Shown: positions 17,293 to 27,636, counted from the stretch's first letter. The stretch: DNA of 64,000 nt from Simkaniaceae bacterium (GCA_018399055.1 CP073762.1:1-64000); one strand, 5' to 3'. The notes: a model not told the origin generated them from the sequence alone. Made by a program: numbers and translations.

Positions 17293-18504
17293 GTGACCCA
17301 TTTAGACGTTGGCATTTCCATCATCAAAAAGCTCTATGAAGAGGGGTTTACCGCCTACTTTGCGGGAGGATGGGTGCGTGACTTTTTAATGGATCATCCT
17401 TCCGATGATATTGACATCGCCACTGATGCCTCTGTTGAAGACGTGCAAAAAATCTTCCCGAAAACCATTCCTGTAGGTGTAAACTTTGGAATTGTTATCG
17501 TTGTTGAAGAGGGACATCACTTTGAAGTTGCCACGTTTCGGAAAGATCAAGGGTATAAGGACGGCAGACGCCCCATTGGTGTTGAAAAAGCCGACCCTGA
17601 AGAGGACGCTGAGCGCCGCGACTTCACCATTAATGGAATGTTCTACGATCCCATTAAAAAAAACCTCTATGACTATATTGGAGGGCAAGAAGATCTCAAG
17701 AAAGGAATCATCCGCGCTATTGGAAATCCTCACGAAAGATTTTTAGAAGACCGTCTCCGAATGATCCGCGCAGTGCGCTACGCCAGCCGTTTCCATTTTC
17801 TCATCGAGAATGAAACCCTAAAAGCAATCCTCGATCATGCCGATGATCTTTTCCCTGCAGTTGCTATTGAGCGCGTATGGAACGAATTTTCAAAGATGGC
17901 TCTTTTTCCCAATTTTGATCGGGCCCTAGTTATCCTTCAAAGGCTCAATCTTCTTCCTGTGATCTTCCCTGCCCTAAGAGAAGTCTCCACTGAAGAGATT
18001 GAAAAACGGGTCGTAAAACTCCCCCATTTTCCAGAAGATGCCCCCATTATTTCCCGCATTTTAGAACTTTTCCCAAGCGCATCTCTTGAAGATAGAAAAG
18101 CCCTTTGCTCCTATTTAAAGCTCTCAAACCAGGATATCCGCTTCGTCGAAACTTACCACCATGCCATCGAGATATTTCTCTCTAAAAAAGACAAGGAGCT
18201 CTACGAGTGGGCTCACTTCTACGCGAATCCCCTCTATCCGATCTGCCTAAAAATCGCCGCCATCCACTTCCCCTTAGATGAGCGTCAAACTTTTCTTCAA
18301 GAACATCATATGCGCTGCGACCTGCTTGAAAAAGCCATCCACAAAATCCAAAATAAAACTCCCTTTCTTTCCTCAAGCGATCTCAAAAAAGCCGGCATTG
18401 CTCCAGGTCCCGAAATGGGTGCACTCCTTAAACAAGCCGAGCGCATCGCGATCAACGAAAACCTCGATTCCCCCAAAGAAATCCTCAAGAAACTGTCTCT
18501 TTAA
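17293..18504 (+). CDS. class II CCA-adding enzyme / poly(A) polymerase family nucleotidyltransferase
   Basis: This enzyme adds CCA to tRNA 3' ends or A tails to RNA; both activities occur in this family. The polymerase-beta motifs are AYFAGGWVRDFLM and DDIDIATDA (metal-binding DxD), followed by RRDFTINGMFYDP and RFLEDRLRMIRAVRYASRF. A helical C-terminal domain follows. I chose the GTG at 17293, which has AAAAGGAAAA just upstream and begins where homologues usually do. The frame is open to an ATG at 17242 that would add 17 residues. It runs divergently from the pentapeptide gene, and its 3' end overlaps rsbU by four bases. Confidence 0.88.
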   Translation: MTHLDVGISIIKKLYEEGFTAYFAGGWVRDFLMDHPSDDIDIATDASVEDVQKIFPKTIPVGVNFGIVIVVEEGHHFEVATFRKDQGYKDGRRPIGVEKADPEEDAERRDFTINGMFYDPIKKNLYDYIGGQEDLKKGIIRAIGNPHERFLEDRLRMIRAVRYASRFHFLIENETLKAILDHADDLFPAVAIERVWNEFSKMALFPNFDRALVILQRLNLLPVIFPALREVSTEEIEKRVVKLPHFPEDAPIISRILELFPSASLEDRKALCSYLKLSNQDIRFVETYHHAIEIFLSKKDKELYEWAHFYANPLYPICLKIAAIHFPLDERQTFLQEHHMRCDLLEKAIHKIQNKTPFLSSSDLKKAGIAPGPEMGALLKQAERIAINENLDSPKEILKKLSL

Positions 18505-20261
18505 AGAATTTTGAGAATCACGATCGTAAGATCGTCATGTTGAGGAGAGCCTTCTGCAAAGAGGGCGACTTCTTCGATCATGTCATCGACAATTTGTTTT
18601 GGAGGAAGGTCTTTTTTGTCTCGGAAGGAGGTGAGGAGACGCTCTTCTCCAAACATTTCCATAGCGTCGTTGTGCGCTTCAACGACACCATCGGTATAAA
18701 GCATCAGAGTATCACCTGACTTGAGTTGCACTTTGTCCGTTGTAACAGTTTCAAAAGGAACCACTCCGAGAGCCATCCCTTTTGTGGTTAGCATTTCAAT
18801 GCTACCATCAGCTCTTTGAAGAAGGGCGGGGAAATGGCCACAGTTGGAGTAGTGAAACAGTTTGGTTTTGGGATCAAAAAAAGCGATAAAGGCTGTGACA
18901 AAAACGCCAGTGTCTCCAGTGTCCAGACAAAAGAGGTTGTTTGTTTCACGGACGATCACATCAAGGTCCTCATGAATTTCTCCATAGCTACGGAGCATGC
19001 TCCGTACACTTAGAGAATAGAGACAAGCGGAAATCCCTTTTCCTGAAGTATCGGCGATAGATAACATAAGCTGCCCGTTAGTAAGAAAATCGTAAAAATC
19101 CCCTCCTACTTCCTTGGCTGCAATAAAGCGGGCAGCCATGTCTACACCTGGGAATTTTGGGAGCTCTTTTGGCAAGATAGCGGCTTGCACTTCTTCACCA
19201 ATGAGAAGCTCTTGTTCATAGGTTTCTTTTTCGAGCCGCTCTTTATGAGCAACCTCTATATGCTCATCGAGTGAGCTCACAGTTTCATTAAATATCTCTC
19301 CAAGATCATTGATCTCAAACCCCATTGAAACAGGGGTGTACCGTTTTTTTAAATCTCCATGTGCCACATAATCCATTATTTGAATGAGTTTACGGAGAGG
19401 TTTCCCCAGTTTTTTTGTCAAAAGAAGGGCTCCTCCTCCTCCCACAAGGATAATGAGAACAAGAACGATGAGGATCTTCATAAAAAAATAGGGAATATCC
19501 ACAAAATTAATCTGCTCAGGGGCTGAAACAAGGAGAAAAAAGTTTGTTTTAGGAACACGCTTTTCCTTTGAAATGAATGTTTCGTCATTTAGGGAGTATT
19601 CCCCCTTAACCGGGCACACAAACTGATGCCCCTTAAGATTCTCATTCGTCGATGCAATGACCATCCCTTCCCGATCGATTAACGAGGTTGAAGCAGGAGA
19701 AATGATATTCTTCTCAATAGGAAAGTTTTTTGATAAGTGGGCCAAGTGAAACACAGTAATCCACGCTTCATCGCGCTCTGGGACATAGCGGGTGAGATAA
19801 AAAACTGGAACAGAGGGTTCCACTACAAATAAAATCCCCTTTTTGGCTGCGTCAATCAATCCTGTAAAGTCCTTGCCCTTAATCCCTGATTTAGACGCCA
19901 TATCTGAAATATATTGCCCATTCGCTGTTTTTTTAACGTGAAATAGAGCAGCGACTCCGTCTCTTCTTGCAAGTTCACCAAGTTCACTTTCTGGGTCGGG
20001 GATTTTCCGGAGGAGGTATGAAACTTCTGCTAACACTTCCATCTCACGGGAGATAATACCCTCGATAAGACCCACCTTTTGATCCAAGATCACCTTGAGT
20101 ATAAAGTTGTTATTATCTTTTTTAACACGGAGGTCATCAATGTAAAGCAGACCAACTAATGTGAGAAGCGGAATAATCAGGAAGAGGGTGGCAATCAGGA
20201 AGATACGGGCAGCAAGAGACCCCCTCATTCCACGAAGCTTTTCCTTTTTCTCCCGATTCAT
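18501..20261 (-). CDS. rsbU: membrane sensor phosphatase of the PP2C/SpoIIE type (RsbU)
   Basis: The 586-residue protein has a transmembrane segment at about 20-45 (IFLIATLFLIIPLLTLVGLL). A periplasmic sensor domain of about 210 residues follows, then a second transmembrane segment (LIVLVLIILVGGGGALLL), a HAMP linker with coiled coil, and a C-terminal PP2C/SpoIIE phosphatase. The phosphatase has EVGGDFYDF, LSIADTSGKGISACLYS, LMLYTDGVVEAHN and SPQHDDLTIVILK, the metal-binding aspartates. In Chlamydia, RsbU acts in a partner-switching system thought to control sigma factor activity in response to metabolites. Its position near eno matches C. trachomatis, although here the trmH-like and rsgA genes lie between. 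Confidence 0.92.
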   Translation of the reverse strand: MNREKKEKLRGMRGSLAARIFLIATLFLIIPLLTLVGLLYIDDLRVKKDNNNFILKVILDQKVGLIEGIISREMEVLAEVSYLLRKIPDPESELGELARRDGVAALFHVKKTANGQYISDMASKSGIKGKDFTGLIDAAKKGILFVVEPSVPVFYLTRYVPERDEAWITVFHLAHLSKNFPIEKNIISPASTSLIDREGMVIASTNENLKGHQFVCPVKGEYSLNDETFISKEKRVPKTNFFLLVSAPEQINFVDIPYFFMKILIVLVLIILVGGGGALLLTKKLGKPLRKLIQIMDYVAHGDLKKRYTPVSMGFEINDLGEIFNETVSSLDEHIEVAHKERLEKETYEQELLIGEEVQAAILPKELPKFPGVDMAARFIAAKEVGGDFYDFLTNGQLMLSIADTSGKGISACLYSLSVRSMLRSYGEIHEDLDVIVRETNNLFCLDTGDTGVFVTAFIAFFDPKTKLFHYSNCGHFPALLQRADGSIEMLTTKGMALGVVPFETVTTDKVQLKSGDTLMLYTDGVVEAHNDAMEMFGEERLLTSFRDKKDLPPKQIVDDMIEEVALFAEGSPQHDDLTIVILKIL

Positions 20262-20291
20262 GCTATACTTCCCCTAAAAGCGGTTAGTTTT

Positions 20292-21047
20292 ATGGTAACA
20301 AAAGAAATTAAGAGTTTACAACACCCCATTGTCAAGCATCTCGTTAAACTCCGGAAAGAGAAGAGGTACCGAGAAGAAAAAAGGTCTCTTCTCCTTGAAG
20401 GGAAGAAAATGGTTTGTGAGTATCGGGGGGAAGTAGACCTACTTCTCACCACTAGAGGAGCAAGCATTCCTGATCATCTTTCTCCAAAGATGCGCTTTGT
20501 TGTTCCTCCTGAAATTATTGAGAAAATTGCTGGAACGTCTTCTCCTGAGCCGTTCCTTGCTGAAGTCCCTCTTCCCTCTCCGCCAAGCCTCGATGGAAAG
20601 ACGTGTCTCCTGGCCCTAGACAGAATTAGGGATCCTGGAAACCTTGGAACCCTCGTGCGCACCGCCTTAGCGTTTGGGTTCGACGGAATTTTCCTTATTG
20701 GCTGCACCGATCCCTTCTCTCCAAAGGCTCTACGAGCTGCAAAAGGGGCGACATTTCATCTGCCTATTCGATATGGCAGCGAAGATGACCTGTTGCAGTT
20801 GATTGAGAGTAACCGTCTTACCCCTTACGTCGCCGATGCAGGCGGAGAAGCCGTTGCAATGCCAGCTCCACTCGTTCTCATTCTTGGGAGTGAATCCCAT
20901 GGCCCCTGTGAAACACTCAAAAACAGTGGCAAGGCTGTTGCGATTTCAATCGATTCCCAAACTGAGTCCTTGAATGTTGCAGTTGCTGGTGGCATCCTAA
21001 TGAACAAAATTCGAGAAGCGCAGTGCCTAAATTTGACGACTATCTAG
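20292..21047 (+). CDS. SpoU/TrmH-family RNA 2'-O-ribose methyltransferase
   Basis: The 251-residue protein has an N-terminal RNA-binding L30e-like part (IKSLQHPIVKHLVKLRKEKR). The trefoil-knot SPOUT domain follows, with motif 1 ALDRIRDPGNLGTLVRTALA, motif 2 LILGSESHGP and motif 3 ISIDSQTESLNVAVAGGILM. It methylates a ribose in rRNA or tRNA; the exact nucleotide cannot be told. The ATG is 31 bp from the divergent rsbU start. The 3' end overlaps rsgA by 25 bp, so the two are co-transcribed. Confidence 0.9.
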   Translation: MVTKEIKSLQHPIVKHLVKLRKEKRYREEKRSLLLEGKKMVCEYRGEVDLLLTTRGASIPDHLSPKMRFVVPPEIIEKIAGTSSPEPFLAEVPLPSPPSLDGKTCLLALDRIRDPGNLGTLVRTALAFGFDGIFLIGCTDPFSPKALRAAKGATFHLPIRYGSEDDLLQLIESNRLTPYVADAGGEAVAMPAPLVLILGSESHGPCETLKNSGKAVAISIDSQTESLNVAVAGGILMNKIREAQCLNLTTI

Positions 21048-22153
21048 ATTACGAAGAAGATTTCTACAGCGGTGGGAAACGGGAAGACAGAAAAGAACGG
21101 CGCGAGACCCAAGCGAAAGACCGCTCGAAATATAAAAAAAGTGACCGCGATCAAAAACAACAACAACTAAGAAAAGAAGAACCTCCTCTTGGCGCAAATG
21201 ATCTGCGCGGAAGAGTCCTTACGATTTCTCCCGATACAATCACAGTTTCTGCTGAGCACCAAACTTATTTCTGCTCACTCAAGGGAGCCCTTAAGAAAAC
21301 AAAGACAAAACAAAAAAACCTGTTTGCCGTTGGTGACTGGGTCCATTTTGAGAAAAAAAGTCCCGACTCCGGAGCCATTTATCACATTGAGAAACGGACC
21401 TCGACGCTCGTGCGTGCTGAAAATCTATCGCGCAGAAAAACGCAATTGATTGCAGCAAACATCGATCAGGTTTTTATTGTCATGTCCCTTGTCTCTCCAA
21501 AGTTTAAACCCCTTCTTGTGGATCGGTATATTCTTTCAGCAAAGAAAGGAAACATGCAGCCTATCGTAATCATCAACAAAACCGATCTTCTAGTCGATCC
21601 CCCTGAAAACATTTTAGAAGAAGAGATCGACGCTGAAAAAATTCTACTTGAAGAGTTTTTAGAAGCGTATTGCCCCTTAGAGATCCCAGTTGTAACACTA
21701 AGTGTTACAACTGGAGAAGGCCTCAAAAAGCTCAAAGAACTTATGGAAAACAAAACTTCCGTATTTTCAGGACAATCAGGAGTCGGTAAATCCTCTTTGA
21801 TTAATGCTGTTTTAGGAAGCGCCCTTCCGATCGGCCCCATCGCTCTAAAAACAAACAAGGGATCTCATACAACCACAGCAGCTGAGCTGATTCCTCTTGC
21901 GAATGAAGCCTTTTGCATCGACACTCCCGGAATTAAAAGTTTCGGTCTTTGGGAAAATGATCCCGTGACAATTCTTGAAATCTTTTCAGATTTTGTTCCC
22001 TTCGCAAAAAACTGCAGGTTTCCCAACTGCACCCATATTCATGAGCCCGACTGCGGCATTAAAAAAGCTCTCGAAGAGGAAAAACTTTCTCCCTTACGTT
22101 ATGCATCATACGCCGCATTGCTTGAAGATACTCCTCCAAAAGAGTGGGAATAA
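21023..22153 (+). CDS. rsgA: ribosome small-subunit biogenesis GTPase RsgA (YjeQ/EngC)
   Basis: The 376-residue protein has a charged N-terminal extension, an OB-fold RNA-binding domain (LRGRVLTISPDTITVSAE) and the circularly permuted GTPase order: G4 IINKTDLL near 186, G1 GQSGVGKSSL near 252, then G3 DTPG near 298. A C-terminal zinc knuckle reads CRFPNCTHIHEPDCGI. It checks late maturation of the 30S subunit. The start is a GTG inside the preceding methylase gene with only a weak GAGAAG upstream. The charged extension of about 60 residues is longer than in most homologues, so a later start is possible but I see no better one. Confidence 0.93.
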   Translation: MPKFDDYLDYEEDFYSGGKREDRKERRETQAKDRSKYKKSDRDQKQQQLRKEEPPLGANDLRGRVLTISPDTITVSAEHQTYFCSLKGALKKTKTKQKNLFAVGDWVHFEKKSPDSGAIYHIEKRTSTLVRAENLSRRKTQLIAANIDQVFIVMSLVSPKFKPLLVDRYILSAKKGNMQPIVIINKTDLLVDPPENILEEEIDAEKILLEEFLEAYCPLEIPVVTLSVTTGEGLKKLKELMENKTSVFSGQSGVGKSSLINAVLGSALPIGPIALKTNKGSHTTTAAELIPLANEAFCIDTPGIKSFGLWENDPVTILEIFSDFVPFAKNCRFPNCTHIHEPDCGIKKALEEEKLSPLRYASYAALLEDTPPKEWE

Positions 22154-22169
22154 ATTCTTGGTTTTGTAA

Positions 22170-23426
<1,257 letters not shown>

Positions 23427-23453
23427 AACCCATCCCTTAGATATGGAGATGGT

Positions 23454-23858
23454 ATGACACGACAAACTGTAGCTTTATTTGGAGAGGCAGAAAAGGGAGA
23501 AATCGGCTTTCCTCTTTTGATGAAGACTCTCTCACATCTTAACGATACATTAGGACATCCCCCCAAGGAAAGTCGGGGAATCTTCTTTGCTATTCAGTTT
23601 CTTCTATATGAACAAGACGTTATCTTTATCCGTGTTAAAGAAGAAGGGTTTAGCACCAAAGATTATCTCAAAGGAATGAAGCATCTCCAAAACAAAAAGC
23701 AGATTTCTCATCTCACTGCTCTGTGCCTTCCCGGAGTCGGCGATGCTCGTATTCTCGATGCAAGCCACCCCGTCACAGACATTCACGAGGCCCTCATCAT
23801 CACAACAGAACAAGACCTCTACGACTATCTTACCTCTCTTCAGTTGCCCAATATTTAA
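23454..23858 (+). CDS. conserved hypothetical protein, 134 residues
   Basis: I do not recognise a family. The protein is soluble, with no signal peptide or membrane segment. It opens RQTVALFGEAEKGEIGFP and has short predicted strands (GIFFAIQFLLYEQDVIFIRV) and a later LTALCLPGVGDARILDAS. Near the C-terminus, EALIITTEQDLYDYL suggests a small alpha/beta fold. The ATG follows eno by 27 bp with GGAGATGG just upstream, so it is probably in the eno transcript. Confidence 0.7.
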   Translation: MTRQTVALFGEAEKGEIGFPLLMKTLSHLNDTLGHPPKESRGIFFAIQFLLYEQDVIFIRVKEEGFSTKDYLKGMKHLQNKKQISHLTALCLPGVGDARILDASHPVTDIHEALIITTEQDLYDYLTSLQLPNI

Positions 23859-23898
23859 AGCTTTTGATATGCTCTTCACCAAACCTCTGGAGGTTTGT

Positions 23899-24315
23899 AT
23901 GAAGAAATTGGTCCTATTATTATTCCCCCTATTTGTGTTTGCAAATGTGATTTCTCATGAAGATCTACCATCTTTTGAAAAGGCTGGAGCAACACTCACA
24001 GGCCTTGCAACTTCAAGCATGGGAGCAAAACAATACGAAGTATGGCGCAGCTCTTTAGCGCCGGGAGGGTGCACTCCGCTTCACACCCATGCATCAGAAG
24101 AGATTTGTATCTATTTATCAGGAAAAGGAAGAGCTGTCATCGGAGGAGAGGAGACAGTTTTTGAAGCTCCATGCACAATCATCTGCCCTGCAAATGTTGA
24201 ACATCAGTTCTTCAATATCGGGGAGGAGCCAAGCGACCATATTCTCATTCTTGGTATTGACTCCACCATTGTTGATGCTGACAAAGAGGTTATGAACCTC
24301 CCTTGGAGAAGATAG
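23899..24315 (+). CDS. exported cupin-domain protein
   Basis: The start at 23899 is supported by TGGAGG eight bases upstream and gives the signal peptide MKKLVLLLFPLFVFA. The frame is open further upstream, but that would overlap the previous gene. The mature protein is a single cupin barrel: motif 1 is TPLHTHASEEICIYLSGKGR, with two histidines and a glutamate, and motif 2 includes NVEHQFFN. It would bind a metal ion in the periplasm; the substrate is unknown. It converges on the peroxiredoxin gene with no gap. Confidence 0.8.
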   Translation: MKKLVLLLFPLFVFANVISHEDLPSFEKAGATLTGLATSSMGAKQYEVWRSSLAPGGCTPLHTHASEEICIYLSGKGRAVIGGEETVFEAPCTIICPANVEHQFFNIGEEPSDHILILGIDSTIVDADKEVMNLPWRR

Positions 24316-24900
24316 TTAATTAAAATAAGTAGTGAGGCCGTCTTGGGTCGGCTTCATCGACTTATCCCCTTTTCTCCAGTTAGCGGGGCATACTTCACCA
24401 TTTTCTTCATGGAAGATAAGGGCATCGAGAAGTCGAATCGCTTCGTCAACTGAGCGTCCAAGTGGCAAGTCATTTACAAGTTGATGACGGATTATCCCTT
24501 CCTTGTCGATCAAGAAAAGTCCACGGAACGCAACACCAGCTTCTTCGTTAAGCACATGGTAATCGCGAGCAATATTTTTGTTTAGATCAGCAACAAGAGG
24601 GTAGGTTATTCCTTCGATCCCACCCTTTGCCTTAGGGGTATTGACCCACGCTAAGTGGCAAAATGCGCTATCAACTGAGCATCCAATCACTTGAGCACCA
24701 CGCGCTTCAAACTCCCCAAGCTTTTCTTGAAATGCATGCAATTCTGTGGGGCATACGAAGGTGAAGTCTAGAGGATAGAAAAAGAAAACAACGTGCTTCC
24801 CATTAAATAAATCAAGAGAAAAGTTGTCGTTAATTTTTCCTTTTGCAACGGCCTCAGCCTTGAAGTTTGGGGCTTTTTTTCCAATAAGTAAACTGTTCAT
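24316..24900 (-). CDS. typical 2-Cys peroxiredoxin (AhpC/TSA family)
   Basis: The enzyme reduces peroxides using a peroxidatic cysteine, here in FYPLDFTFVCPTELHAF near residue 50. The resolving cysteine is near the C-terminus in NGEVCPANW. The 194-residue length is normal. The ATG at 24900 has AGGAG seven bases upstream. It is probably the cell's main thiol peroxidase and acts in the cytoplasm; the reductant partner is not encoded here. The next gene on the same strand (MBL hydrolase) ends 31 bp upstream. Confidence 0.95.
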   Translation of the reverse strand: MNSLLIGKKAPNFKAEAVAKGKINDNFSLDLFNGKHVVFFFYPLDFTFVCPTELHAFQEKLGEFEARGAQVIGCSVDSAFCHLAWVNTPKAKGGIEGITYPLVADLNKNIARDYHVLNEEAGVAFRGLFLIDKEGIIRHQLVNDLPLGRSVDEAIRLLDALIFHEENGEVCPANWRKGDKSMKPTQDGLTTYFN

Positions 24901-24931
24901 AGAATCTCCTAGTGTTTGTAGGGAGTATACC

Positions 24932-25561
24932 CTAACTGAAGATTTCGCGCGCGCGCGGAAGCCAATTTTCATCCCCAATTGTGGTAGAAGGGCCATGCCC
25001 AGAATATACCACCGTGTCAGGAGGAAGCTTTTCTAGCTTTTCAAGGGAATGCCACATATCAGCGCGATTGGCTGTTGCAAGAGATAGGTTTCCTATTGAC
25101 CCCTTGAACAGGGTATCTCCAGCAAATAATATTTTTTCTTTTTCAATATAAAAGCAAACACCTCCAGGAGTATGACCTGGAGTTTCAATCACCTTCAGAT
25201 CAAGGTGACCCACAGAAATGACTTGCCCCTCTTTGAGGTCAAACTCAGGCTCGACACCTTCAATTTTCATCATCAAAGGAACACCATCGCGTCCGGGGGA
25301 CACCACATTATCGCGGTCATTTTTATGAACATAAGCGGGGATCCCAAAGCTTTTTTTGATTTTCTTAAGATCTCCGATGTGATCCCAATGAGAATGGGTC
25401 AAGAGAATCGCTTCCACCACAACGCCCCCCGCCGCTTGTGTTAGAGACTCGGCACTTCCAGGCGCAGGATCGATAAAGACGCCTTTACCCGTTTCAGAAC
25501 ACGATAAAAGATAAGCATTGGTTTCAAAAGGACCTGAAGGAAAACATTGAACTTGGGACAT
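24932..25561 (-). CDS. metallo-beta-lactamase-fold hydrolase (glyoxalase II-like)
   Basis: The 209-residue protein has the zinc motif THSHWDHIGD near residue 55, with further ligands in ETPGHTPGG, LFAGDTLF and YSGHGPST. The start MSQVQCFPSGPFETNAYLL is typical of the short glyoxalase II-like branch. It probably hydrolyses a thioester in the cytoplasm; hydroxyacylglutathione is one possibility but is not proven. A tRNA-Arg gene lies 14 bp upstream on the same strand. Confidence 0.88.
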   Translation of the reverse strand: MSQVQCFPSGPFETNAYLLSCSETGKGVFIDPAPGSAESLTQAAGGVVVEAILLTHSHWDHIGDLKKIKKSFGIPAYVHKNDRDNVVSPGRDGVPLMMKIEGVEPEFDLKEGQVISVGHLDLKVIETPGHTPGGVCFYIEKEKILFAGDTLFKGSIGNLSLATANRADMWHSLEKLEKLPPDTVVYSGHGPSTTIGDENWLPRAREIFS

Positions 25562-25575
25562 ACTACATCCTTAAA

Positions 25576-25652
25576 TGGTGCACCGGAGAGGACTTGAACC
25601 TCTAACCTCCTGGTCCGTAGCCAGGTACTCTATCCAATTGAGCTACCGGTGC
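25576..25652 (-). tRNA. tRNA-Arg (anticodon ACG), CCA encoded
   Basis: On the minus strand the sequence begins GCACCGGTAGCTCAATTGG and folds into a complete cloverleaf. The acceptor stem is GCACCGG/CCGGTGC and the D arm contains AGCTCAATTGGATAGAGTA. The anticodon stem is CCTGG/CCAGG with loop CTACGGA, giving anticodon ACG. The T arm is GGTTCAAGTCC, the discriminator base is A, and CCA is encoded (25576-25578). The ACG anticodon implies deamination to inosine to read CGN codons. Confidence 0.96.
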
Positions 25653-25679
25653 AGAGTCAATACATTTTGCGGGAGAAAC

Positions 25680-25701
25680 GCTTTTCTCGCAAGAGAAAAG
25701 C
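25680..25701 (-). terminator. perfect hairpin between the interrupted gene and tRNA-Arg
   Basis: GCTTTTCTC (25680-25688) and GAGAAAAGC (25693-25701) form a 9-bp stem with loop GCAA. It lies directly after the stop of the split gene on the minus strand and before the tRNA. The trailing T run is only three bases, so it may be a weak terminator or a processing hairpin. Confidence 0.6.
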
Positions 25702-26079
25702 ACACTCCTTAAGCCCTGTTTACTAGGTTATAGATCGTGCTTGTGACAACTGATTTTAAAAACAACCCCACATATTCCGTTACAATCTTGATCCCCCTCC
25801 CCTCAAGAGTGAACCCCTCTGGTGCCGATCTATTCTGAATACGTTGATCTTCGCAGCCGCCTTTAATAGCGTTAATGGTATATTCCCGAGAATACAATTT
25901 ATTGACATGGATAAGCGTTTGTTGCCATTGCGCTTCATCACCTTTAACATATTTTGAATAGACTAAAATCACTTTGGTCATTGTATTAGAAAACCAACTA
26001 TCTACACAAAAATCAGGGTTATTTTCAATCTTATCCAAAGCCTTTTCAACATCCTCAGAAAAAACTGCTTGATAGATTT

Positions 26080-27505
26080 GTATCCGTTCAGTGGGGGGCT
26101 AAAGAACTGGTGCTGCAACCCAGGGATGATAGGTAGCCTTATAGGCTTGCAAAAAAAAGGGAGCAACTTCCTTCCCTTGCTTCTTGAGGGTCATCCAAAG
26201 TGAGACTGCCCTTTCAATAAAACGACTGCCTGACTCACTTTGAGTACCATAAGAGGTTTTACGCCACAGGACAATATGCCGAAGTGATCTCTCTGCAGCG
26301 TTATTTGTGCAGTCCACTTCTCTGTACTTTGTGAAGAGAAAGAGCTTGTGAATTTGGTCGAGCATCCGCTCGGCAAATCGAGAAAAAGCATCCGACCCGT
26401 TAGCTAGAATATCAATGAGAATTTCATTGAGTCTCCCTTTTCGGTAATAGACTCTTTGTTGCATTGTTTCTCGACAGCTTAAGCGGCATGCAAGAAAAAT
26501 CTCTTGTAGTTCAAAAAGAGCTCTTTCTGCCAATTCTTGATCGTCGGTTTTTTGATCAGCAAATCTCTTAAAATCTCTCTTGATATGGGCTAGGCAATAC
26601 TGATGTTTTTTATAAGCATAGACTTGATAGCGATCAGTCACTGTGATTCCAGGGTGTCCCCTCGGCCTTATGTGATTTAAGCTACTAATACTTCGGCTGG
26701 GCAATACTTTTAGGTAAACAGCATTTTTTGTGGTCGCCGTCCATACGTAATACATTTTTGCCTGCTGCCTAAAACTGGTCTCATCTACATAGGCTACTTT
26801 AGCTTTATCAACCTGATCTTTTAACGATTTGTAGACAGGCTCGAGTCCTTTGGAAAGTTTTTTCTCCTGGGCTGGGATGCTTCCTAAGGAAATATTGACT
26901 TTAAACATCATCTCCAAAAGTTGTTGGATGGGTCGCTTACTTAATCGATAGACCGAGCTGCACATCCCTATAAAGGTGATCAACCTGGGACCAAAACTAC
27001 TTTGAGCGTACTCTTTTGGGAATGGCGCTTTTACGCTTTTCCCACATTGACGACATCTTCCTTTTTCACACTCAATCTGTGTAATTATCGGCTCTATTTC
27101 GGGTAGTTCTACTTGCTGCAAGATGTAGGGATTCTTTTTATCCAGGTTATGGCTCCCGCAGTGTGGACAATGATGTAAGGAGGAAGTGACTCTTTTTGAA
27201 ACTTGCTCTTCAGGAAACAGTTTGCGAAAATGACCTGGGTGTCCCCTCTTAGCTCCTCCTTTAGGAGCCTGCTTATTTTTCTTCTGGTCTGTGCTAGGTG
27301 GTTTTGAGCTATTTTTTGAGTTCAGGTTCAAGCGATTCTCTAGCTCCACAACTCTTTTTTGTAACCGTTTGTTCTCCTCCATTAACCGGTAATTGGCATC
27401 ACTTAGGAGTTTGATGGTTTCTAAGAGTTCTTCATAGCTAGGCTTCATGCACGAGGATTATACGATTAGAAATTTATTTTGTCACCCCCCCCACTGAACG
27501 GATAC
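26080..27505 (-). mobile_element. IS66-family insertion sequence, single-gene ISBst12-like type
   Basis: The 1426-bp element has 19-bp inverted repeats GTATCCGTTCAGTGGGGGG at 26080-26098 and 27487-27505. It is flanked by the 8-bp direct repeat ATAGATTT (26072-26079 and 27506-27513); 8 bp is the duplication length of the IS66 family. Only the large transposase gene is present, without tnpA and tnpB, as in the ISBst12-like group. The ends are perfect, so the insertion is recent. Confidence 0.93.
26099..27448 (-). CDS. IS66-family transposase (TnpC type)
   Basis: The 449-residue protein has an N-terminal leucine-zipper-like coiled coil (LLSDANYRLMEENKRLQKRV), then KNSSKPPSTDQKKNK and KRGHPGH. 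The zinc-finger region follows (HHCPHCGSHNLDKK, CRQCGKSV). The DDE core contains YVDETSFRQQ, ITVTDRYQVY, CLAHIKRDFKRF and DCTNNAAERSLRH. All parts typical of TnpC are present, so the enzyme should be active. It fills the element almost completely. Confidence 0.95.
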   Translation of the reverse strand: MKPSYEELLETIKLLSDANYRLMEENKRLQKRVVELENRLNLNSKNSSKPPSTDQKKNKQAPKGGAKRGHPGHFRKLFPEEQVSKRVTSSLHHCPHCGSHNLDKKNPYILQQVELPEIEPIITQIECEKGRCRQCGKSVKAPFPKEYAQSSFGPRLITFIGMCSSVYRLSKRPIQQLLEMMFKVNISLGSIPAQEKKLSKGLEPVYKSLKDQVDKAKVAYVDETSFRQQAKMYYVWTATTKNAVYLKVLPSRSISSLNHIRPRGHPGITVTDRYQVYAYKKHQYCLAHIKRDFKRFADQKTDDQELAERALFELQEIFLACRLSCRETMQQRVYYRKGRLNEILIDILANGSDAFSRFAERMLDQIHKLFLFTKYREVDCTNNAAERSLRHIVLWRKTSYGTQSESGSRFIERAVSLWMTLKKQGKEVAPFFLQAYKATYHPWVAAPVL

Positions 27506-27630
27506 ATAGATTTCATCATTTTGAATAGTCGAAATTTCCATTGTTCCACCTACAAGGTATAAAATTTAGTTAGAGGCACTGATTATACAAATCCTAAGCA
27601 TTTTAATACTTATTTTATTGACCCCTCCGG

Positions 27631-27636
27631 TATAAT
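27631..27636 (+). promoter_or_regulatory. perfect -10 hexamer very close to the methyltransferase start
   Basis: TATAAT, preceded by CGG, lies only 10 bp before the ATG at 27647, and no Shine-Dalgarno sequence is visible. No good -35 element stands 16-18 bp upstream; a TTGACC lies too close. If used, transcription would begin about four bases before the ATG, giving a practically leaderless mRNA. Confidence 0.4.

Larger units (their letters stand above)
25709..27541 (-). pseudogene. small gene split by the IS66-type element
   Basis: The original gene starts at an ATG at 27541 (AGGTGG seven bases upstream), reads MEISTIQNDE to the target duplication ATAGATTT (27506-27513), and resumes after the other copy (26072-26079). 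It continues IYQAVFSEDVEKALDKIEN and on to a stop at 25709. Joined across the element it gives about 132 residues in one uninterrupted frame. The product is unknown; it ends in a helical segment (FLKSVVTSTIYNLVN). The 3' part could still be translated from an internal TTG at 26038, but has no evident promoter. Confidence 0.85.
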
